Shown: in pieces, positions 23,959 to 29,629 of the stretch
How positions within the stretch are numbered: position 1 is the first letter of the stretch
Layout: every line of letters begins with the position of its first letter
Origin: CAYNFH01 sp964396385
GTDB lineage: Bacteria; Armatimonadota; Chthonomonadetes; Chthonomonadales; CAJBBX01
Assembly: GCA_964396385.1 (NCBI GenBank)
Contig: CAYNFH010000020.1
Coordinates: forward strand, 1 to 48,178
DNA length: 48,178 nt
Direction of reading: 5' to 3'
The notes under the pieces: model-generated
Told to the model about the DNA's origin: nothing
What the model saw: the letters and a program-made list of their open reading frames with translations, nothing else
The model's database searches: none
Program-made: the position numbers and the translations under genes

Positions 23959-25924
23959 GACTACCTGCGAGCATGTGGACGAACCGTCCGCCTCCGCGGA
24001 GCGGACGCGCAACCCGGTCACGCCACGCGTCATTCTGCTCTCGCTGCTCCTCATACCCCTGAACGCCTGGTGGCTGGTCGAGATCGAGTACATTCGCTAC
24101 TCCGATAACGCCACCACACAGGCGATTTTCTTCAACGCCGTCTCGCTGCTGCTCGCGCTCCTGGGCCTCAACGCGCTGCTCCGCCGCGTGCGCGGGCGAT
24201 GGGAGTTCACCCCGCAAGAGCTGGTCGGGGTCTACGTTGTGGTGGCCGTGGCGAGCAACATGGCCGGGCACGACGTACTGCAGATACTGTTCACCACGCT
24301 CACCTACGTCTTTCGGCATAACACGCCGGAAAATGGCTGGGGAACGAAGATCATCCCCTACCTGCCGGACCACCTGGTGGTACGCGATCCTGAGGCCATC
24401 CGTGCGTTGTACGAGGGCAACTCCACCCTCTATCGCTGGGATCACATCCGGCCGTGGCTGGTGCCGCTGGCCTGGTGGACTCTGTTCACCATGCTCCTGG
24501 TGTGGACGATGCTCTGCCTGGTGGCGCTCTTCCGCCGCCAGTGGGACGCCGAGCGGTTGACCTATCCCATCGCCGAGATACCTATCCAGATCATCCAGAA
24601 CCAGGAGCCGCTATTCAGGTCACGCGTCCTGTGGGCCGGCATGGCAGTAGGCGCAGCAGGCCAGATCATTAACATGATCCACTCGCTGGTGCCCTCCTTC
24701 CCGGGCGTGCCCATTGGCGTGCAGACGTTCCAGGCCGAGACCTACCCGTGGAACGCAGCGGGACCGATTCCGGTCTCCTCGTTCCCCTTCGCCTATGGAT
24801 TGACCTTCCTGCTGCCGACTCAGATCGGGTTTTCGGTGTGGTTCTTCTTTCTGGTTAGCCGCATCGAACTCATTGGCGCGGCGATGGCCGGCTATACGGA
24901 GTGGGGGAGGTTCCCCTACGTTCAGCAGCAGGGCGTGGGAGCAATTCTGGGTGTGTTTCTAGCCGTTGTCTACGCCGCGCGCGGCCACCTTGTGCGGGCC
25001 TGGCAGGCGGCTCTTCACCCGGGCCTGGCCCACGGCGAGAACGCGGGCGAGCTCATGTCCTACCGCGTGGCCGTGTTCGGTCTGATGGCGGGCGCAGCGG
25101 GGATGCTCTGGTTCGCGGCAGGCGCCGGGATGCGCCCCACAACGGCGTTGCTCTATCTGGCCATCCTCTTTGCCATTGTGCTGGTGGTCGGCCGCCTCCG
25201 TGCAGAGGTCGGGCTGCCTACGTACGAGCTGTATCAGGTGGGAGCGGACCAGGTACTCCAGCGCGTGAGCGGTACCGGCGCGTGGACCAGGGGCGACCTG
25301 GTGACGATGACCCTCTTTTTCTGGCTGACGCGCACTCACCGGCAGTTCCCCATACAGACGCAGCTCGACGCCGCTCGCTTGGCGAACCGGTCTGGGACAT
25401 CCCTCCCGGCGCTGACGCGCCTGATCCTGGCGGCGAGCCTGCTCGGATCTGTCGCGGCCTTTTGGGCGCTTCTGCACAGCACCTACAGGACAGGCTACGA
25501 ATCGGCGCACTTTCAGGGCCCGGCGCTGTGGGCTTTTGGCGCGGAGCCGTGGCAGAAGCTGGACCGCTGGGTGTCGGCGCCGGAGCAGCCGGATCCCGGC
25601 TCGATGGGCGCCTACGCATTCGGAGCGTTGTTCACGGTCTTCCTGGCGGGAATGAGAGCGCGCTTTGTGTGGTGGCCGTTCCACCCGGCGGGCTACCTGG
25701 TGGCGGGGAGCTTCGGGCTGTTCCGGCTGTGGCTGCCGGTGTTCGTGAGCTGGCTCGCGAAGGTGCTCATCCTGCGCTATGGCGGACTGCGGGGTTACCG
25801 CCGCGCTCTTCCCTTCTTTCTCGGGCTGGTGATGGGAGAGTTCACCGCCGGGTTTGGCCGCACGCTGCTAGACCTGGCCTTTGGCCTGCACTTTCCGCCG
25901 GAGTCCGGGATCGGCGGCCTGTGA
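23924..25924 (+). CDS. polytopic membrane protein (DUF6785/DUF6784-type)
   Basis: 666 residues with about 14 hydrophobic segments, last gene of the run. PRVILLSLLLIPLNAWWLVE opens the first helix. LTYPIAEIPIQIIQNQEPLF, SFPFAYGLTFLLPTQIGFSV and ARFVWWPFHPAGYLV occur later. This pattern (long N-terminal multi-helix half, the WWPFHPxGY motif near the C-terminus) matches what I remember of the DUF6785/DUF6784 membrane proteins of Armatimonadota and Planctomycetes, whose function is unknown. Oligopeptide-transporter-like topology is possible. It overlaps the preceding gene by 35 bases, so the pair is probably co-translated. Confidence 0.8.
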   Translation: MAATPPAPSGPETTCEHVDEPSASAERTRNPVTPRVILLSLLLIPLNAWWLVEIEYIRYSDNATTQAIFFNAVSLLLALLGLNALLRRVRGRWEFTPQELVGVYVVVAVASNMAGHDVLQILFTTLTYVFRHNTPENGWGTKIIPYLPDHLVVRDPEAIRALYEGNSTLYRWDHIRPWLVPLAWWTLFTMLLVWTMLCLVALFRRQWDAERLTYPIAEIPIQIIQNQEPLFRSRVLWAGMAVGAAGQIINMIHSLVPSFPGVPIGVQTFQAETYPWNAAGPIPVSSFPFAYGLTFLLPTQIGFSVWFFFLVSRIELIGAAMAGYTEWGRFPYVQQQGVGAILGVFLAVVYAARGHLVRAWQAALHPGLAHGENAGELMSYRVAVFGLMAGAAGMLWFAAGAGMRPTTALLYLAILFAIVLVVGRLRAEVGLPTYELYQVGADQVLQRVSGTGAWTRGDLVTMTLFFWLTRTHRQFPIQTQLDAARLANRSGTSLPALTRLILAASLLGSVAAFWALLHSTYRTGYESAHFQGPALWAFGAEPWQKLDRWVSAPEQPDPGSMGAYAFGALFTVFLAGMRARFVWWPFHPAGYLVAGSFGLFRLWLPVFVSWLAKVLILRYGGLRGYRRALPFFLGLVMGEFTAGFGRTLLDLAFGLHFPPESGIGGL

Positions 25925-25951
25925 GACGCCATGACCGTCTCCCGTGTATTC

Positions 25952-26068
25952 TTAGGCCAGATCCAGAGCGCCTGTCTTCTCCAGGTCTCCTCGGACGGCT
26001 CTCTTCAGATCTTCCAGATAGAGGGCGTGCCAGCGACGGCATACCTCATGTAGCTGGAAGGAGTGCAC
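25952..26068 (-). CDS. 38-residue ORF with strong ribosome site, possible small protein or gene relic
   Basis: Reads VHSFQLHEVCRRWHALYLE at the start and ends ...EKTGALDLA. GTG at 26066-26068 has GAGGAG exactly six bases upstream. The residue composition (amphipathic, Arg/Leu/Glu-rich, one Cys, two Trp/Tyr) is protein-like, not the Ala/Arg/Gly-rich type of shadow frames. It is convergent with the end of the 16-gene operon, only 27 bases from its stop. It could be a genuine small protein or the tail of a decayed gene; the minus-strand sequence further upstream has other broken protein-like pieces. Confidence 0.35.
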   Translation of the reverse strand: MHSFQLHEVCRRWHALYLEDLKRAVRGDLEKTGALDLA

Positions 26069-26090
26069 CGTGGGCTCCTCAAATGTTTAT

Positions 26091-26121
26091 AGCCGGGCGG
26101 CCAATACGGCACCGCCCGGCT
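26091..26121. repeat. perfect 10-bp inverted repeat (AGCCGGGCGG / CCGCCCGGCT)
   Basis: Arms 26091-26100 and 26112-26121 with an 11-base loop. It is 23 bases upstream of the small minus-strand ORF start and 167 bases beyond the operon's stop codon. It could be a 3'-end structure for the operon or a leader hairpin for the minus-strand ORF. The AGCCGGGCGG arm also occurs in the YRPSDRTV repeat family at 28340 and 33152. Confidence 0.5.
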
Positions 26122-26129
26122 TCAGTGGA

Positions 26130-26158
26130 GAACGGTTTAGGGTCACCGTTCATGACCC
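26130..26158. promoter_or_regulatory. two mutually exclusive hairpins
   Basis: GAACGGT (26130-26136) can pair with ACCGTTC (26045+100 = 26145-26151). GGGTCA (26140-26145) can pair with TGACCC (26153-26158). The two stems share bases, so only one can form at a time, the geometry of an attenuator or small RNA switch. No known riboswitch class was recognised. Confidence 0.3.
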
Positions 26159-26243
26159 GAAGGCTAAAACGAGGTCAGACCCCGCCGTCCTCCTGTTGAC
26201 TAAAATCCATGTTAGCCACCACCTCCTTCTTTGTCTGCGCCTA

Positions 26244-26456
26244 TTATCGCATGGCGGGCCGGAGCCCGTCAAGCCAGCGATTCAGGCTCCGATGGACCGT
26301 TTTTCGCTCCCAGCCCGTCGCCACCCCCGGCAGGAGCCGGCCCGCGCCATTCACGTAGTCGCTGCGCTGCCTCTCCTCCTGTCTATCTAGTCTGTAGCGC
26401 TGCACGCGGGCAGCAGCCGTGCCACATGAACCTGCTATGAGCCTGCCAGGCTGCAT
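26244..26456 (-). CDS. possible 70-residue small protein, doubtful
   Basis: ATG at 26456. The C-terminal half (ATGWERKTVHRSLNRWLDGL) is protein-like and weakly suggests a DNA-binding helix pair; the N-terminal half is Arg/Ala-rich. No clear ribosome site. Directly downstream on the same strand are an AAGGAGG, a 10-codon ORF and then the 38-codon ORF. The whole 25952-26456 stretch may therefore be a decayed gene or several small genes. Nothing supports a function. Confidence 0.22.
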   Translation of the reverse strand: MQPGRLIAGSCGTAAARVQRYRLDRQEERQRSDYVNGAGRLLPGVATGWERKTVHRSLNRWLDGLRPAMR

Positions 26457-26502
26457 TCCGGCAGTAGCGCCGCACGCGGTCCGGGCACGGCCGGCGGGAA
26501 CT

Positions 26503-26660
26503 GTCCCGCAGGGACGGTCGCGGTTCCGGCGTTGCCTGCGAAGCCCGCAGAGCGGCTCGTTATGAGGGGAGGCTGAGGGGGCGAATTAAGTCCCCTCAGC
26601 GGGAGCACGAGGGCAGAGCCCTCGGAACAGGGCCGCAGCCCGAGGGCAGAACCCTCGGAA
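26503..26660. repeat. cluster of short hairpin repeats
   Basis: Four hairpins in 160 bases: GTCCC-gca-GGGAC (26503-26515); GCTGAGGGG / CCCCTCAGC with an 11-base loop (26572-26600); and two near-identical copies of GAGGGCAGAGCCCTCGGAA (26609-26627 and 26642-26660, one G/A difference), each itself a hairpin. No ORF of interest lies here. It resembles REP/BIME-like intergenic clusters. Confidence 0.55.
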
Positions 26661-26752
26661 TCTGCACCCTTACCGCGCTTACCTCACACACTCCGGCAGC
26701 CAATCGCATCCGTAATGTGGTGCCGCCGCTCCTCCGGATCGCCTGAATCAGC

Positions 26753-26939
26753 TAATTTGAGACAATGTCTCACTCCGGCCTCCGTGGAATCCGGATCTCA
26801 CGACTCTCGACTCCGCCGCTACGTGGCGCCCTCGCGGCAATTTGCCACGCCGCGTGTCAAATTGAGACAATGTCTCACTCCCCCCTCCCCCGGATTCCGG
26901 TCTCACGACTCCCGACTCACGACTCCGCCCGAACGTGGC
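26753..26939. repeat. tandem ~105-bp repeat with palindrome TGAGACAATGTCTCA
   Basis: Two imperfect copies start at 26758 and 26863. Each opens with the same 15-base palindrome TGAGACA-A-TGTCTCA, continues with a GGAATCCGG or GGATTCCGG core, then CGACTC-type 7-mer stutters and ends with ACGTGGC. They lie 36-220 bases before the acetyltransferase start. They may be a pair of regulator sites or a duplicated mobile repeat. Confidence 0.7.
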
Positions 26940-26975
26940 ACTTCGCAGCCCACAGGGTATCCTTGTCCAAGCGGT

Positions 26976-28163
26976 ATGTCCGCCCGGAGGCCTCCCCTGG
27001 AATTCCGTCCTATCACCGCCGACGACATAGAGCAGTGGCAGCGGATCGCCTCGTTCTCCTACGAGCGCGGCGCGCCCGTCACCGTCACCCCGGAGCACTT
27101 CGGGCAGCCGGACCGGTACCGCATCGGCGCCTACGATGGCGGCAAGCTGCGCGCCTGCCTCGGCATCAACGATTACCAGATGTTCTTCGGCCGGGACCGG
27201 CGGCCGTGCGGCGGCGTCGCGGGCGTCATGTCGGAGCCGGCCTCGCGGGGGCGCGGCTATGCCGGCGGCCTGATGCGCCGCAGCCTGGAGGTGATGCGAG
27301 AGGACGGCAAATACCTCTCCTCACTCTGGCCCTTCAGCTTCGCCTACTACCGACAGTTCGGCTGGGAGTGGACCGGCTTCAACCGCTACTACAAGCTGCC
27401 CATCCGCGCCCTCTGGTCGGACAAAGAGGCGGACTACATGGAGCCGCTCTATGAGCCGCAGGCGGATCTCCTCAACCCGCTCTACGAGGCGCAGGCCACT
27501 CGCTACAACGGCCCGCTGGTTCGCAGTCCCGGCCGATGGCCCGCCCACCTGCGCGCCAGGGACGGGCGGGAGCCCATGGTCTATCTCTACCGGCGAGACG
27601 GCGCGCCGGAGGGGTACGCCATCCTCCGCTTCATAAAGAATAGCGACACGCTGCGAGTGGAGGACTTCGTCGCCCTCTCGCGCCGAGCTTATCTGGGCAT
27701 GCTCGGCCTCGTCCACCGGCATGAGATGCAGGGGCAGGATGTAGAGCTCCAGGTGCCGCCGGATGACCCCCTCTGGTCCTTCATCCGAAGCTATGACGTG
27801 GAGACAAAGGAGGTCTCGGCGGGCATGGCGCGGGTCGTAGACGTGACCGCCGCCCTCCAGGAGCTGGAGCCACCCGCGGAGGTGCGCGGCGCCGCCGTCT
27901 TCGCCCTGCAGGACGAGACTGCTCCCTGGAACAGCGGGACCTGGCGCGTCACCGCGGAGGACGGAATGGTCACGCTCGCGCCCTGCCGGGACGAGCCGGG
28001 CATCGCCCTGGACATCCAGGCGCTGACGCAGGCCTATTGGGGCACGCCCTCCCTGGAGACGCTCCGAGCCTGGGAGCGGATCTCCGTCTCCCGTGAGGCG
28101 GACTTCCAGCTTCTTCACGCCCTCCTGCCGTCCCGCCTCGTGTGGCTCGCGGACGACTTCTGA
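26976..28163 (+). CDS. Eis-like GNAT N-acetyltransferase
   Basis: 395 residues from ATG 26976; the open frame extends upstream through the tandem repeats but that part is not protein-like. Residues about 1-150 form a GNAT domain: FRPITADDIEQWQRI, then VAGVMSEPASRGRGYAGGLM (acetyl-CoA loop R/G-x-x-G-x-G/A) and LSSLWPFSFAYYRQFGWEW. A second GNAT-like middle and an SCP2-like C-terminal domain follow, ending with Phe at the C-terminus (LVWLADDF), as in the Eis family where the terminal carboxylate acts in catalysis (family knowledge). It probably acetylates amines such as aminoglycosides, polyamines or lysines. It stands alone between repeats, with a hairpin right after the stop. Confidence 0.87.
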   Translation: MSARRPPLEFRPITADDIEQWQRIASFSYERGAPVTVTPEHFGQPDRYRIGAYDGGKLRACLGINDYQMFFGRDRRPCGGVAGVMSEPASRGRGYAGGLMRRSLEVMREDGKYLSSLWPFSFAYYRQFGWEWTGFNRYYKLPIRALWSDKEADYMEPLYEPQADLLNPLYEAQATRYNGPLVRSPGRWPAHLRARDGREPMVYLYRRDGAPEGYAILRFIKNSDTLRVEDFVALSRRAYLGMLGLVHRHEMQGQDVELQVPPDDPLWSFIRSYDVETKEVSAGMARVVDVTAALQELEPPAEVRGAAVFALQDETAPWNSGTWRVTAEDGMVTLAPCRDEPGIALDIQALTQAYWGTPSLETLRAWERISVSREADFQLLHALLPSRLVWLADDF

Positions 28164-28170
28164 GGAGGCC

Positions 28171-28223
28171 GGGTGACGGCAGACGGTCGACGCACGGATT
28201 CCTTCCTCCGTCTTCCGTCACCC
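28171..28223. repeat. stutter inverted repeat, possible terminator of the acetyltransferase gene
   Basis: GGGTGACGGCAGACGG (28171-28186) faces CCGTCTTCCGTCACCC (28208-28223); the arms match at 15 of 16 bases and enclose a GGATTCCTTCC centre. It begins seven bases after the stop codon and could terminate transcription in either direction. The arms show the GACGG/GGTGACGG stutter also seen at 29543-29603. Confidence 0.6.
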
Positions 28224-28327
28224 GTCGGCTCAACCCGTGAAACCGCGTGCTACAGACCAACGTACCAACGGCAGGAGCAAGAAACTTGTTTCACTTTGCT
28301 GGAGGAAGTTGCATCCGGCTCGTAGGA

Positions 28328-29629
28328 ATGTTAGCGGGTCTGTATCGACCGTCCGATAGGACGGTTTCCATTAGCCGGGCGGATTCATCCCCCGGCGGAG
28401 TCCCGGCACGCAGGTTATTTCGTCAGAGCCGATCTGCCGGTCTCCTGGACTTCGCCCGCACCCTTCCCGGGCCGGGCAGGGATTCCGTGCTGGTCGTGCG
28501 GAGGCTCGGACAGTCCACGGAGCTGGAGCGATGGAGCATCGCCCCGAGCCGCAGGACTGCCGCGCGCCGTGTGGAAAGGCAGATCACAGACGCCGTACCC
28601 CGCGGAACGGATGTCCTGCTCGTGTCCGCCCACCGGCTGGACCTGCTGCCGGCAAGCCTGGCGGGGCCGGCGCACACGCTATGGACCACGGAACGGACCA
28701 TCCTGCGAGCGGTGCCGTGGGAGAGGGGATGGCTGGCGCTCACGTGCAAAGGCTCCCGCGACGGACATCCGCTGAGAGGAACCGTCACCTTTCTGGCTGG
28801 CGGCCATGCGCGCGAGCTCTCGCTGCTGCCGCGCTACAACTTCTGGGAGCTGCAGACGGGGGACGTGGACGGCGATGGGAAGCCGGAGATCGCGCTCTGC
28901 ACCTGGAGCAAGACGCGCATTGTCCCGCGCTACGCCCGGCGCTTCTTCATCTACGGCTGGGATGGTCACGACGTCTATCCGCGCTGGCGCGGCTCGCGCC
29001 TGAGCAAGCCCTATGAGGAGGTCCGGCTGGTCCCGCCCGTCCCCTCCCTCCCTGGCCTCCCCCCGGGTAGGGGGGAGGTGCCCAACGGGCGGAGGGGGGC
29101 GCATCTCCTGAGCGTGGAGATAACCCGTTCCGGCCGCCGGTGCCTGGTGGAGTACGCCTGGAACGATTTCGGCTTCACGGGATTGGCCCAAAGCCCGGAG
29201 TATGACCGGATTCGGATACTGGACGGTGGCGGTATGGGAGTGTGGGGGCAGGGGGCACGGAGTGTGGAAGTGGACGGAATCCGGAATCCCCCATACCCCC
29301 ACACCTCCATACCCCCAACCCTGATTCGCGCTGCCTCCGGCACACGGGAGGCCCTCTACGCGGTCACCCGCCGGGAGGACCGGTTGCTGCTGCGCCGGAT
29401 CTGCCCGCTAAGGCGGGACGGCCTCGTTACTTCGGGCCGGTTTCTACCCGCCCCACGTGGCGTGGCGAGCAGACAATGGAGTGTATTCGTCTTCCGCGCG
29501 CAGGATGTTACTCACGCGCGGCTTTACGCCTTAGAACCGCCGGACGGGAGACGGAAGACGGGAGACGGATCCGGAGTCCGTCATCCGTCACCGGTCTTCC
29601 GTCAATCCCCAAGGAGTTACTCACAATGA
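28328..29629 (+). CDS. FG-GAP/VCBS-like repeat protein of unknown role, interrupted by dispersed repeats
   Basis: About 433 residues from ATG 28328 (GTG 28247 is also open); the start is uncertain because residues about 5-25 (GLYRPSDRTVSISRADSSPG) come from a repeat element. The one clear motif is NFWELQTGDVDGDGKPEIAL, a calcium-binding FG-GAP/dockerin-like DxDxDG loop. FFIYGWDGHDVYPRW and YAWNDFGFTGLA are consistent with a beta-propeller repeat protein. No signal peptide is visible, possibly because the true N-terminus has been overwritten. Two more repeat insertions are read in frame (PGLPPGRGEVPNGRRG; GGMGVWGQGARSVEVDGIRN). The stop overlaps the next start (ATGA). It may be a functional gene tolerating insertions or a decaying one. 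Confidence 0.6.
   Translation: MLAGLYRPSDRTVSISRADSSPGGVPARRLFRQSRSAGLLDFARTLPGPGRDSVLVVRRLGQSTELERWSIAPSRRTAARRVERQITDAVPRGTDVLLVSAHRLDLLPASLAGPAHTLWTTERTILRAVPWERGWLALTCKGSRDGHPLRGTVTFLAGGHARELSLLPRYNFWELQTGDVDGDGKPEIALCTWSKTRIVPRYARRFFIYGWDGHDVYPRWRGSRLSKPYEEVRLVPPVPSLPGLPPGRGEVPNGRRGAHLLSVEITRSGRRCLVEYAWNDFGFTGLAQSPEYDRIRILDGGGMGVWGQGARSVEVDGIRNPPYPHTSIPPTLIRAASGTREALYAVTRREDRLLLRRICPLRRDGLVTSGRFLPAPRGVASRQWSVFVFRAQDVTHARLYALEPPDGRRKTGDGSGVRHPSPVFRQSPRSYSQ
28340..28400 (+). repeat. YRPSDRTV repeat, copy A
   Basis: About 60 bases, starting CTGTATCGACCGTCCGATAG and ending CGGCGGAG. It is nearly identical to copy B at 33152-33215 and, inverted, to copy D at 33072-33112. Its core is the hairpin CCGTCCGATAGGACGG. 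It is read in frame by the FG-GAP-like gene. Confidence 0.75.
29041..29099. repeat. CCTCCC/GGGAGG inverted repeat inside a gene
   Basis: A C/T-rich left part (29041-29063) and the right part GGGAGGTGCCCAACGGGC plus GGAGGGG (to 29099) form an imperfect hairpin. The right part recurs, with a few changes, at 29731-29759 inside the next gene. It is read in frame as a Gly/Pro-rich insertion. Confidence 0.6.
29229..29331. repeat. GTATGGGAGTGTGGGGG stutter with complementary arm
   Basis: Left arm GGTATGGGAGTGTGGGGGC (from about 29231), centre GGAATCCGGAATC (29277-29289), right arm CCCATACCCCCACACC and CCATACCCCC. It lies inside the FG-GAP-like gene and adds about 30 Gly/Pro-rich residues. A related arm occurs at 38904-38950. 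Confidence 0.65.
29543..29603. repeat. GACGGRA heptamer stutter with complementary arm
   Basis: GACGGGA-GACGGAA-GACGGGA-GACGGAT is a run of 7-base units, followed by a GGATCCGGAGTCC centre and a complementary CCGTCATCCGTCACCGG arm. It forms the last codons of the FG-GAP-like gene and ends eight bases before the ribosome site of the DUF3160 gene. Confidence 0.65.

Noticed and set aside
24901..26199. 432-codon plus-strand open frame
   Set aside because: Overlaps the DUF6785-type membrane protein in another frame; Arg/Gly/Ala-rich and without hydrophobic segments or motifs.
26753..26939. CRISPR array
   Set aside because: Only two units of unequal length, with no regular spacers of uniform size and no cas genes in the window.
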